A stretch of DNA of 64,000 nucleotides from Alsobacter ponti (lineage in GTDB: Bacteria; Pseudomonadota; Alphaproteobacteria; Rhizobiales; Beijerinckiaceae), in the NCBI RefSeq assembly GCF_024294805.1, contig NZ_JANCLU010000016.1, positions 1 to 64,000 on the forward strand, written 5' to 3'. Each line of letters begins with the position of its first letter. The first letter of the stretch is position 1. Both the position numbers and the translations under genes were made by a program. Shown one piece after another: positions 51,425 to 59,536 of the stretch. The notes under the pieces are model-generated. The model did no database searches, was not told where the DNA came from, and saw nothing but the letters and a program-made list of their open reading frames with translations.

Positions 51425-52945
51425 TCAGCCGCCCTTCGAGGAGGCGCGCGCCGCGCGCGCCTCGGCGAGCAGGGCGGCGTCGGCCGCGGCGATATGCGCG
51501 CGGACGGACGCGACGTCGCCCTCGTCGGCCGCAAGCGCCTCGCGCCGGCGCGCCAGCATGTCCGCCACCGTGTCGGGCGCGGGACCGCCCGTCACCGTGC
51601 GCAGCTTCAGGTTCTCGGCCGGGTCCAGCGCCTGGCGGACGATTTGCGGGTCGATGCCGAGGGTGCGGCCGAACAGGGCGTTCGCGGCGGCGTCGAGATC
51701 CTGCGACGTGATGTCGAGCGCCGTCTTGCCGGCCTCGATCGTCTCGCGCACCACCCGCCCGACGATGTTGTGCGCCATCCGGAACGACAGGCCCGTTTCG
51801 CGCACCACCACGTCGGCGAGCTCCGTGGCCGTGCCGAAGCCGATCGCGGCCGCGTGCAGCATCGTGTCGCGGCGAACGGACATCGTGTCCAGCGCCCCCT
51901 TGGCCACCGCGAGCGCGGCCGCGCTGCGGTCGAGCGCTTCCAGCGCCGGCACGTTGATGCTGGACACCCCGTCGTTGACGTCGCTGAAATGCGTGTTCTT
52001 GCTGCAGGCGAGAACCGTCGCCAGCGCTCCCGTGACGTGGCCGGCCGCCGCCTTCAGGAACTCCATCGCCTGCGGGTTCTTCTTCTGCGGCATGATGCTG
52101 GAGACGCTGGAGAACGAGTCGTCCATTTCGATGAAGCCGTACTCCATCGTGTTCCAGGCCTGCAGGTCGGTGGCCAGCCGCGACAGGCCGGTCATCATCA
52201 CGGCGTTGGCCGCCGCGGCCTCGTGGACGTCGTCGCGGCAGGAGACGCCGTCATAGGCGACTTCCAGCAGGCCCGCGAAGCCGAGCCGGTCGGCGACCGC
52301 CTGGCGGTCGATGGGGAACCCTGTCGTGGTGAGCGCGCCCGAGCCGAGCGGCGAGCGGTCGCAGCGCTCCAGCGCGCCGCGCAGCCGCTTGAAATCGCGC
52401 GCCAGCAGATCGCCGTAGGCGAGCAGGTAGTAGCCGAGCGAAATCGGCTGGGCGTGCTGGGTGTGCGTGTAGCCCGGCATCACCGTTTCGCGGTGGTCGT
52501 CGGCGAGGCGCAGCACCGTGGCGCGCAAGGCGAGCAACGCGTCGAGCACCTTGAGAAGCCGCCCGCGCAGGGCGAGGCGCCAGGAGGTGACGTGCAGGTC
52601 GTTGCGGCTGCGCGCCGTGTGCAGCCGTCCGCCCGTGTCGGGACCGAGCGCCTGCACAATGTGGCGTTCGACGTACGAGTAGAGGTCTTCCTGCTTGTAG
52701 TCGATGGCGAGCGTGGCGGGGCCGGCCTCCAGCAGCGCGAGCAGCACGTCGAGAATGCGGGCGATCTGCTGCCGGTCGACGATGCCGCGATCCGCGAGCA
52801 TCAGCGCATGCGCCAGATGGATGCGCATCTCCGGCTCGAACTGGAACCTGATGCCGTTGGCGACGGCTGGGGCGTAATACGCGTCGACCAGCGCCTGCGC
52901 CGGCGGCGATTTCACGCGCTCGCGGAGCGAGACAGTTTCGGACAT
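51425..52945 (-). CDS. Argininosuccinate lyase-like C-N lyase (fumarase/aspartase superfamily)
   Basis: The protein has 506 residues. The superfamily signature is SSIMPQKKNPQAMEF; the argininosuccinate-lyase features HTARSRNDLH and GYTHTQHAQPISLG are present. Argininosuccinate lyase itself would sit with arginine genes, whereas this one sits between a binding protein and the ATPase of an importer. The more likely role is catabolic cleavage of an imported N-succinyl or aspartate-type compound, releasing fumarate (the EDDS-lyase precedent belongs to the same family). The substrate is inferred only from context. Confidence 0.88.
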   Translation of the reverse strand: MSETVSLRERVKSPPAQALVDAYYAPAVANGIRFQFEPEMRIHLAHALMLADRGIVDRQQIARILDVLLALLEAGPATLAIDYKQEDLYSYVERHIVQALGPDTGGRLHTARSRNDLHVTSWRLALRGRLLKVLDALLALRATVLRLADDHRETVMPGYTHTQHAQPISLGYYLLAYGDLLARDFKRLRGALERCDRSPLGSGALTTTGFPIDRQAVADRLGFAGLLEVAYDGVSCRDDVHEAAAANAVMMTGLSRLATDLQAWNTMEYGFIEMDDSFSSVSSIMPQKKNPQAMEFLKAAAGHVTGALATVLACSKNTHFSDVNDGVSSINVPALEALDRSAAALAVAKGALDTMSVRRDTMLHAAAIGFGTATELADVVVRETGLSFRMAHNIVGRVVRETIEAGKTALDITSQDLDAAANALFGRTLGIDPQIVRQALDPAENLKLRTVTGGPAPDTVADMLARRREALAADEGDVASVRAHIAAADAALLAEARAARASSKGG

Positions 52946-53009
52946 GACCGTTCCTTGGTCTGGGGGCGCGGCCCGCTCTCGGGCCGCGCCTTCGCGGGGG
53001 ACGGGGTGC

Positions 53010-54344
53010 TCAGTTCTTCTTCAGCTCGTCGACGACGCGCTTCATCTGGTCATGGCCCCAGGCGGCGGCCTTGGCCGGGTCCTCTCCCTCGAGCACGACG
53101 CGCTGCACCACGGCGGCGGGAATGCCGCGCGCGACGATCGAGCCGATATAGGGGTTGATCACGCCGGACTTGACGACCTTGCCGTCCTTGACGACGGCCC
53201 CGGCCTCGGAGTCGAAGTCCAGGCTGTTGGAGGTGTCGAAGGCCAGCCGCGCCAGCTCCTGGCGTCCGCCAAGCTCCTTGGCGCCGGCCTCGACCACCTT
53301 GTCCTGCACGCTCTTCAGCGGCGGGACGAGATGCGGATAGGCGGTCATGGAGAAGTCGCGCAGCCTGTCGCCGGTGATGAGGTACTGCAGGAACTTCTTG
53401 GCGCCCTCGATGTTCTTCGCTCCCACGGCGGCGCTGGCCACGGCGAAGCTGTTGGAGTTGACGAACTTGACGCCCACGCCCGAGGGCCCGGCCGGAACCG
53501 GCGCGCCGTTGGTCTTCGCGAACACGTCGGGCGCGTTGGAGAAGGCGTTCGCGGCCAGCCGCGGGGCATAGATGTCGAGGCCGATCTTGCCCGTCAGGTA
53601 GGAGTTGATCATCTCCGAATAGGAGTAGGAGGAGATGCCGGGCGGCGAGAACTTCGCCATGTCCTTGAGGAACTGGAGCGCCTTCACCGTGCCGGGATTG
53701 TTGAAGGTGACGTTCAGGTCCTTGTCGAAATAGGTGCCGCCCGCGGCCCAGATCATCTGCGAGAGGTAGACGCTCGTCATGCGGTTCTTGCCGGCCGGGA
53801 AGACGAAGCCGAACTGGTCGCCGGCGGTCAGCGCGGCCGCGGCGCTCTTCAGCTCGTCCCAGTTCTTCGGCGTTTCCAGCCCCTTCGCCTTGAGCAGGTC
53901 GGCGCGGTTCCAGAACACGCTGAAATTGCCGAGCGTGTAGGGGAGGTCGTAGGTCTTGCCCGACACCTTCACCAGCGCGCCGGGCACGTAGTCCTGCTCG
54001 CCGATGGACTTCAGGACGTCGTCGAGTTCGACGAGGTAGCCCTTGCGGGCGAACTCGAACCGCTCCTCCGGCAGGAGCTTGAACAGGTCGGGCATCGTCT
54101 TGGTGGTGATGGAGCTCATCACCTTCTGGAGGCGGCCGTCCGTGCTGATGGCCTCCATCTCGATCTTCACGCCGGGATTCTCGGCCTCGAACGCCTTGAT
54201 GGCGTTGTTGAAGAACGCGATGCTCGGCGGGTCCGTCTCGTTGTGCAGAAAGCGCACGACCTGCTGGGCGGACGCCGTGCCGGACATCAGGCCGGCGAGC
54301 AGGGCGCCGGCTGCAATCGAACGGATACGCATGCCAATCCGCAT
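53010..54344 (-). CDS. ABC sugar-type substrate-binding protein
   Basis: This is a periplasmic binding protein of 444 residues, extracellular solute-binding family 1. The signal peptide is IRSIAAGALLAGLMSG before TASAQQ. The start at 54344 follows GAGGAGGAAACCCCC. Typical marks are EAENPGVKIEMEAIS, NWDELKSAAAALTA and FLQYLITGDRLRDFS. It is the first gene of the importer operon, divergent from a LysR gene. Confidence 0.93.
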   Translation of the reverse strand: MRIGMRIRSIAAGALLAGLMSGTASAQQVVRFLHNETDPPSIAFFNNAIKAFEAENPGVKIEMEAISTDGRLQKVMSSITTKTMPDLFKLLPEERFEFARKGYLVELDDVLKSIGEQDYVPGALVKVSGKTYDLPYTLGNFSVFWNRADLLKAKGLETPKNWDELKSAAAALTAGDQFGFVFPAGKNRMTSVYLSQMIWAAGGTYFDKDLNVTFNNPGTVKALQFLKDMAKFSPPGISSYSYSEMINSYLTGKIGLDIYAPRLAANAFSNAPDVFAKTNGAPVPAGPSGVGVKFVNSNSFAVASAAVGAKNIEGAKKFLQYLITGDRLRDFSMTAYPHLVPPLKSVQDKVVEAGAKELGGRQELARLAFDTSNSLDFDSEAGAVVKDGKVVKSGVINPYIGSIVARGIPAAVVQRVVLEGEDPAKAAAWGHDQMKRVVDELKKN

Positions 54345-54465
54345 GGGGGTTTCCTCCTCGTAAAAGTCATGACGATGCGCGCCGCTGCGTTTTCGCGTGT
54401 CGGCGCGGGACTTTCGGGAGGTGAGAGTAAGCCTTGAGTTTGCAATGCGTCCAATACATGCGATC

Positions 54466-54478
54466 AATATCGGATATT
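54466..54478. promoter_or_regulatory. Palindromic LysR-type operator
   Basis: AATATCGGATATT is a perfect 6-bp inverted repeat around one G in the divergent region between the binding protein (start 54344) and LysR (start 54500). LysR proteins usually bind dyads of this kind with a T-N11-A core. It lies 22 bp from the LysR start, a place typical for autoregulation. Confidence 0.6.
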
Positions 54479-54499
54479 CGCCTTGCGAATGGTGGGCCG

Positions 54500-55408
54500 A
54501 TGCTGGATCTGCAACCTCTGAGAGTCTTCCTGCGCGTCTCGGAATTGAAGAGTTTTTCCAAGGCGGCGGTGGCCATGGGGCTGACCCAGCCCTCCATCAG
54601 CCGCATCGTCAAGGAGCTCGAGAGGACCTGGGACGGCGAGCTCTTCCACCGCACGGGGCGCGGCGTCGACCTCACCGAGTTCGGCCAGATCGCGTTCGCC
54701 CGCACGCGGCTTCTTCTGTCGGAAGCCGATCGCTTCAGCACCGAGCTGCGCTCGCACAGCCGCAAGCCGTCGGGCGTGGTTTCGCTCGGGCTGCCGGCCT
54801 CCCTCGTCGGGGACGTCGTCCCCGACCTCGTCAACGGGCTGCGCCGCGACCTGCCCGACGTGCGCCTGCGCATCTATGAAGGCTTCAGCGACCAGATCGA
54901 GCGCTGGCTGTCGGAAGGCGACATCGAGGTCGGCATCTACAGCAAGTACAGGGAGGCCGACGGCGACACGCAGGGCCTGCTGGTGGCGTCCCATCTCGTC
55001 CTCGCCGGGCCCAGCGACGGCCCGCCGCTACCCCGCGAAACGCCGGTCGCCGAACTCGGGCGGTATCCGCTGATCCTGCCGGCCTTGCCGAACGGGCTGC
55101 GCATGGCCGTCGAGAGCGCGGCCCGCAGCCGGCGCGTGTCGCTCAACGTGGTCGTGGACGCCGATTCCATCGTCGCCCAGAAGCAGGTCGCCGAGCGCTG
55201 CGGCTGCTACATGATCAAGGCCCCGCACACCATCGTCGAGGACGCGGCCAGCAACCGCTTCACCAGCAGCGCGATCGTGGAGCCCCGCATCCTGCGCCAC
55301 GCCGTCCTGGTGACCACGCAGCAGCGCCCGCTGAGCCGCGCCGGGCGGGAGGTCGCCGCCCGCGCCACCGCCATCCTGCGCGCGATCCCGTCCCGCATTG
55401 CGAGTTGA
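54500..55408 (+). CDS. LysR-family transcriptional regulator
   Basis: The protein has 302 residues. The start at 54500 follows GGTGGG and yields the canonical N-terminus LDLQPLRVFLRVSELKSFSKAA; 22 upstream codons in the same frame are not conserved-looking. The HTH is SKAAVAMGLTQPSISRIVKELE, followed by a two-lobed effector domain (SLGLPASLVGDVVPDLVNG). It is divergent from the ABC importer/lyase operon and is the probable activator of that operon. Confidence 0.93.
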   Translation: MLDLQPLRVFLRVSELKSFSKAAVAMGLTQPSISRIVKELERTWDGELFHRTGRGVDLTEFGQIAFARTRLLLSEADRFSTELRSHSRKPSGVVSLGLPASLVGDVVPDLVNGLRRDLPDVRLRIYEGFSDQIERWLSEGDIEVGIYSKYREADGDTQGLLVASHLVLAGPSDGPPLPRETPVAELGRYPLILPALPNGLRMAVESAARSRRVSLNVVVDADSIVAQKQVAERCGCYMIKAPHTIVEDAASNRFTSSAIVEPRILRHAVLVTTQQRPLSRAGREVAARATAILRAIPSRIAS

Positions 55409-55411
55409 GCG

Positions 55412-55431
55412 GGGGAGCGGCGTCGCTCCCC
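55412..55431. terminator. Bidirectional terminator-like hairpin
   Basis: A perfect 8-bp stem GGGGAGCG (55412-55419) pairs with CGCTCCCC (55424-55431) around a 4-base loop, in the 30-bp gap between the convergent LysR and acyl-CoA dehydrogenase genes. Confidence 0.6.
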
Positions 55432-55438
55432 GCCTCCG

Positions 55439-56707
55439 TCACGACCGCCGGGCGGCGTCGCCGGCCGCCTGCATGAGGGCGGCGAAGCTCACGTCCTTGT
55501 CGACCCGGTGGTCGGGGGGCATGCCCAGCACGCGTTCGGCGAGGATGTTGCGCTGGATTTCGTCTGTGCCGCCTTCCACCCGCATGCCCGGCGAGCGCAG
55601 CAGCATCAGCTGGAACTTGCCCTCCTCCTCGGCGAACTCCGGCGAGGCGACCATGCCGGCCGCGCCCTGCAGGTCGAGCGCGAACTTGGCGATCTCCTGC
55701 ATGGTCATGCCGGCGACGAGCTTGAGGATCGAGTTCTCGGGCCCGGGCACCTCGCCCCGCGCCGCCGAGGAGATCGTGCGCATCGCCGTGAAGCGCAGTC
55801 CGGACGTCCGGGCCGCCCACGTCGCCAGCTTCGACCTGACGACGGGATCGTCGATCGCCTTGCCGCCGCGCCAGTCGAAGCGCAGGCAGAAATCGAAGAT
55901 GTCGTCGAAGCCGGTGGTCATCGAGGACGACACCGCCTGGCGTTCGTTCATCAAAGTCGTGAGCGCGATGGACCAGCCGTCCCCCGACGCGCCGAGCATG
56001 TCCTCGTCGGGGATGAACACGTCGGTGAAGAACACCTGGTTGAACCCCGACTGGCCGCTCATCTGGCGGATAGGGCGAATTTCGACGCCCGGGCTCCGCA
56101 TGTTCACGATGAACATGGACAAGCCCCGGTGCTTCGGCACGGAGGGGTCGGTGCGCGCCAGCATCAGGCCCCAGTCCGAGTAGTGCGCGCCGCTCGTCCA
56201 GACCTTCTGGCCGTTGACGCGCCAGCCCCCCGCCGTGCGCTCGCATCGCGTGCGGATGCCGGCAAGATCGGATCCCGCCGCCGGCTCCGAGAAGAGCTGG
56301 CACCAGATTTCCTCGCCCGACGCCATCGGCACGAGGTGGCGGCGCTTGTGCGCCGGCGAGCCGTGCGCCATCAGCGTCGGGCCGATCATGCCCTGGCCGA
56401 TCACGAAGCGCTCGCCGAGCTTGCCGTAGACGCCTTCCTCCTGCTCCCAGATCAGGCGCTCGACCGGGCCGGCATCGCGCCCGCCATACTCCGACGGCCA
56501 GTGCAGGCAAGCCCAGCCGCCCTCGAACTTGCGCCGCTGCCAGTCCCTGCAGATGGCCAGCTTCTCCGCCTCGTCGCCGCCGACGCGCAGAACGCCGAAG
56601 CTCGACCGCTCGAGCGCGACGCGGTGCTGCGACGGCGCGTTCGCCGCGATCCACCGCCGCGCCTCGGCGCGGAAGGCGGCTTCCGCCGGGGTATCCGAAA
56701 AATCCAT
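55439..56707 (-). CDS. Acyl-CoA dehydrogenase, large subunit of a probable heteromer
   Basis: The protein has 422 residues, with start codon overlapping the stop of the upstream dehydrogenase by one base (TGATG). Marks are LHWPSEYGGRDAGPVE, CQLFSEPAAGSDLAGIRT, QKVWTSGAHYSDWGLMLAR and the C-terminal VEGGTDEIQRNILAERVLG. The pairing with a second, shorter dehydrogenase matches alpha2-beta2 enzymes of steroid and cyclic-acid pathways. It is downstream of a MarR-type palindrome. Confidence 0.92.
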   Translation of the reverse strand: MDFSDTPAEAAFRAEARRWIAANAPSQHRVALERSSFGVLRVGGDEAEKLAICRDWQRRKFEGGWACLHWPSEYGGRDAGPVERLIWEQEEGVYGKLGERFVIGQGMIGPTLMAHGSPAHKRRHLVPMASGEEIWCQLFSEPAAGSDLAGIRTRCERTAGGWRVNGQKVWTSGAHYSDWGLMLARTDPSVPKHRGLSMFIVNMRSPGVEIRPIRQMSGQSGFNQVFFTDVFIPDEDMLGASGDGWSIALTTLMNERQAVSSSMTTGFDDIFDFCLRFDWRGGKAIDDPVVRSKLATWAARTSGLRFTAMRTISSAARGEVPGPENSILKLVAGMTMQEIAKFALDLQGAAGMVASPEFAEEEGKFQLMLLRSPGMRVEGGTDEIQRNILAERVLGMPPDHRVDKDVSFAALMQAAGDAARRS

Positions 56708-57819
56708 CACGCGTCTCCCGTCCGGGCGCCGTCCCGCAGTCTCTCCACCAGGAGACTTTCCCATGTCGACAGGGGCCCGAGCACGAGCGCCAGCGCGTTG
56801 GACCGCCTGAAGAAGACGTGGCAATCGTAGTCCCAGGTGAAGCCCACGCCGCCATGCACCTGGATGGCGTTCATGGCGCACTCCTGGAACGCTTGCGTCG
56901 CGCTGACGCGCGCCGTCGCCGCCGCCACGGGCAGTTCCCCATGGCCGGTCGCCATCGCCCACGCGCCGTAATAGGCGTTCGAGCGGGCCAGCGTCTTGGC
57001 GACGTACATGTTGGCCAGCATGTGCTTGATGGCCTGGAAGGAGCCGATCTGACGCCCAAACGCGACGCGCTGCCGCGCATAGTCGCAGCCCGCCTCCAGC
57101 GCCCGCTCGGCCCCTCCGAGCTGTTCGAAGGCCAGCAGCACGGCCGCCGTGTCGACGACGCGGGAGAGGTCCGGCATCTCGACGCCGTCGCCCAGCCTCT
57201 CGACCTCGCAATCGGTGAAGACGAGGGAGGCGCAGGTCCGCGTCGGGTCGATGGAGGCGAGCGGCTCCCGGGCCGCTCCGGGTCCGGAAAGGCGGGCGAG
57301 GTAAAGCCCCAACCGGCCCTCCTCGTCGAGGGCGGGCAGGACGGCCCAGTCCGCCACCAGGCCGTCATGCGCCATGGGGACGCGGCCCGTCAGGCGGCCG
57401 CGGCTCACGCGCAGCGACGTCCTGTCGGGGGACATGAGCGCATCCGCCGGGCACGTGCCGATCTCCCGTCCCGCCGCGATTTGCGGCAGGCGGTCGCGGC
57501 GCTGCCGCTCGCTGCCGAAGGCCAGGACGAGTTGGGCGTAGAGATAGACGGCGGAGGAGAACGGAACCGGCGCGACGGCGCGGCCGAGCTCCTCGGCGAT
57601 CACGCAGAGTTCGAGAAGCCCCAGGCCCAGCCCGCCATACTCTTCCGGAATGGCGACGCCCATCGCGCCGAACTCCGCGAGCGCCCGCCAGAGCGGCTCG
57701 TCGAAGGCGACGCGGCCGTCGAGCGCGGCGCGAACCCTGCCCATGTCGCACTCGCGGGCGAGCAGCGTGCGCAGCGATTGCCTGAGCTCCTCCTGTTCGG
57801 AGCTGAAACCGAAGTCCAT
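56707..57819 (-). CDS. Acyl-CoA dehydrogenase, small subunit of a probable heteromer
   Basis: The protein has 370 residues. The start at 57819 follows GGAAGGGAATTCGGC and gives DFGFSSEQEELRQSLRTLL. The N-terminal MGVAIPEEYGGLGLGLLEL and C-terminal DYARQRVAFGRQIGSFQAIKH and GGVGFTWDYDCHVFFRR are conserved, while the central domain is divergent. It is the first gene of the pair, 59 bp downstream of a perfect CTTTAG-N2-CTAAAG palindrome. Confidence 0.9.
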   Translation of the reverse strand: MDFGFSSEQEELRQSLRTLLARECDMGRVRAALDGRVAFDEPLWRALAEFGAMGVAIPEEYGGLGLGLLELCVIAEELGRAVAPVPFSSAVYLYAQLVLAFGSERQRRDRLPQIAAGREIGTCPADALMSPDRTSLRVSRGRLTGRVPMAHDGLVADWAVLPALDEEGRLGLYLARLSGPGAAREPLASIDPTRTCASLVFTDCEVERLGDGVEMPDLSRVVDTAAVLLAFEQLGGAERALEAGCDYARQRVAFGRQIGSFQAIKHMLANMYVAKTLARSNAYYGAWAMATGHGELPVAAATARVSATQAFQECAMNAIQVHGGVGFTWDYDCHVFFRRSNALALVLGPLSTWESLLVERLRDGARTGDA

Positions 57820-57877
57820 GCCGAATTCCCTTCCCGATGGACCGAGAGTGCACAAGGCCGAGGGTCCAGTCAAACTA

Positions 57878-57891
57878 CTTTAGTTCTAAAG
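57878..57891. promoter_or_regulatory. MarR-type operator before the heteromeric dehydrogenase
   Basis: CTTTAGTTCTAAAG is a perfect 14-bp palindrome 59 bp upstream of the dehydrogenase start at 57819. A near-identical site (CTTTATTTCTAAAG) lies at the TRAP promoter (63953-63966) and a half-site lies before the MarR gene. The MarR protein encoded between them is the obvious binder. Confidence 0.65.
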
Positions 57892-58078
57892 CTTGCGGAG
57901 TCGGAGCTCCGCAAACCGATGTGTTCCGCCGGTCACGCCGGGGTGTTCACGGCCATCCGCGAAGACACGGAATCCGACGGTCCGCCGGGCGGAACGCCCG
58001 CGTCACGCGCGTCCCCGCGGCTTCGACGGCCGGGGTTCCGGCTGGGCCGGGACGGCGACGAGACGGACGGTCGCGAAG

Positions 58079-58564
58079 CTACGAAAGCCCGCGCGCGGCG
58101 AGCTGCTTTCTCACGGCCCCGAGCAGTTCCATGAGCTGCATCGACTGCGACTGGGACATGCCGCCCAGCAGGTCCTCGACCCAGGCCTGATGCGCCGCGT
58201 TGAGCTTGGCGGCGCAGGCGCGGCCACTGTCGGTGAGCGAAACGATGGACGATCTCCGGTCCGTCTGCGCCGTCGACGTCGTCACCAGTTTCTGCTCCTT
58301 CAGGTCGCGCACGATCCCGCTGATATTGCCCGCCGTGACGAACAGCTCGGCGGAAAGGTCGCTCATGCTCAGCCCGTCCGGGTGCCTGTCCAGCGTGGCC
58401 AGGATATCGAAGCGGACGAGAGTCATGTCGAACTCCGCCGCCAGGTTCTTTCTCAGCTGCCTGTCGACGATGGCGTAGCAATTCGCCATGCGGAGCCACA
58501 TGCGCAGGCGAACGGACCCCTGCGAAGTGTTCCGCTGTTCGATTCTGGAGGGGGAACGGGTCAA
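58079..58564 (-). CDS. MarR-family transcriptional regulator
   Basis: The protein has 161 residues from a TTG at 58564, which has AGGA 8 bases upstream; an ATG at 58501 is the main alternative. The winged helix is LSMSDLSAELFVTAGNISGIV followed by the wing TDRRSSIVSLTDSG, flanked by the N- and C-terminal dimer helices. MarR proteins in aromatic and alicyclic acid pathways often sense CoA esters. It lies downstream of the cyclase/TRAP genes and upstream of the dehydrogenase pair, with matching palindromes at both ends. Confidence 0.9.
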   Translation of the reverse strand: MTRSPSRIEQRNTSQGSVRLRMWLRMANCYAIVDRQLRKNLAAEFDMTLVRFDILATLDRHPDGLSMSDLSAELFVTAGNISGIVRDLKEQKLVTTSTAQTDRRSSIVSLTDSGRACAAKLNAAHQAWVEDLLGGMSQSQSMQLMELLGAVRKQLAARGLS

Positions 58565-58572
58565 TGTTCGGA

Positions 58573-58581
58573 TCCTAAAGC
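58573..58581 (-). promoter_or_regulatory. MarR-type half-site before the MarR gene
   Basis: On the minus strand GCTTTAGGA repeats the left half of the two full sites (GCTTTAGAA). It overlaps either a -10 (TAGGAT) or the ribosome site of the TTG start, so both the start choice and the autoregulation are uncertain. Confidence 0.4.
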
Positions 58582-58675
58582 AATCGGGCTCACCTACTTC
58601 ACCGCGCCGGCGGCATCAACAACGACTCGCGCGAATGCCGGAGCGGCCTCGTCGGCAACGCGCGAAGTCTGCTTG

Positions 58676-59464
58676 CTATCGGAAGGTGAGCGCAAGGGCC
58701 CTCACCGGGGAACCGGTGCCGTTCACGATCTTGAGCGGGGCGGCGATGAGGATCGCGCCCTTCGGCGGCAGCCGGTCGAGCTGGCACAGGCTCGCCAGGC
58801 CATAGCGGTTGGCCTTGTGCATGAGGTTGTGCGCCGGGAAGGGCGGGTCCATTCCCCCCGCCGAGCCGGCGTCGGTTCCCACCGTCTCCACGCCCCAGCC
58901 GATGACGCCCTTGTCGATGAGATAGGAGATGGCGTCCGCGGTCGGCCCGGGAGAGTGCGGCCCGTTCTCGTCGGCGTTGAGAAATTCGGCGTCGGAGCCG
59001 TTGCGCTTGTACCAGTCGGTCCGCATCAGGACCCAGCTGCCCGCCTCGATGGCCCCGTGCTCGCTCTCCCACTGCCGGATGCTGTCGACGGTCAGGAGGT
59101 AGTCGGGGTTGGACCTCACCTCCGGCGAGCGGTCGATCACGTTGGCGGGCGCGACGAAGCGGCCGGGCGGGATCGTGTCCGTCGTACTGTCCGGGTTGTC
59201 CTTGCCGGTGATCCAGTGGCACGGCGCGTCGAAATGCGTCCCCGTATGCTCGCCCAGCTCGAGCCAGTTCCAGGCCCAGAACGGCCCGTCCTGGTCGTAG
59301 TGGGAGATGGTGTGGACCTTCACCCGGGGCGTGTTCTTGCCGAACTGGGGCGGCAGGTAGATGACCGGGGTTTCGGGGCCGAGGGGCGCGGTGAGGTCCA
59401 CCACCTCGATGTCGCCGCTCAACAGGCCGGCGGCCAGGCCGCCCAAACTCGCCTTCGCATCCAT
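58676..59464 (-). CDS. Cyclase-family metal hydrolase (kynurenine formamidase-like)
   Basis: The protein has 262 residues. The family metal motif HTGTHFDAPCHW is intact. Other marks are VDLTAPLGPETPVIYLP at the N-terminus and VGTDAGSAG. The superfamily includes kynurenine formamidase, isatin hydrolase and polyketide cyclases, so the bond cleaved may be an amide, a lactam or a ring C-O/C-N bond. It lies between the TRAP transporter and MarR on the same strand and probably acts on the imported compound or an early intermediate. Confidence 0.88.
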   Translation of the reverse strand: MDAKASLGGLAAGLLSGDIEVVDLTAPLGPETPVIYLPPQFGKNTPRVKVHTISHYDQDGPFWAWNWLELGEHTGTHFDAPCHWITGKDNPDSTTDTIPPGRFVAPANVIDRSPEVRSNPDYLLTVDSIRQWESEHGAIEAGSWVLMRTDWYKRNGSDAEFLNADENGPHSPGPTADAISYLIDKGVIGWGVETVGTDAGSAGGMDPPFPAHNLMHKANRYGLASLCQLDRLPPKGAILIAAPLKIVNGTGSPVRALALTFR

Positions 59465-59536
59465 GCGCGTCTCCCTTCCTTCTGTTTGGCGCGTCGCCGC
59501 GCAAGGTTCGTTCGGATGGCGTCGAGGGCGGTCCCG

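Noticed and set aside
51425-52945. Housekeeping argininosuccinate lyase of arginine synthesis
   Set aside because: The gene lies inside an importer operon with no arginine genes nearby; the family includes catabolic C-N lyases.
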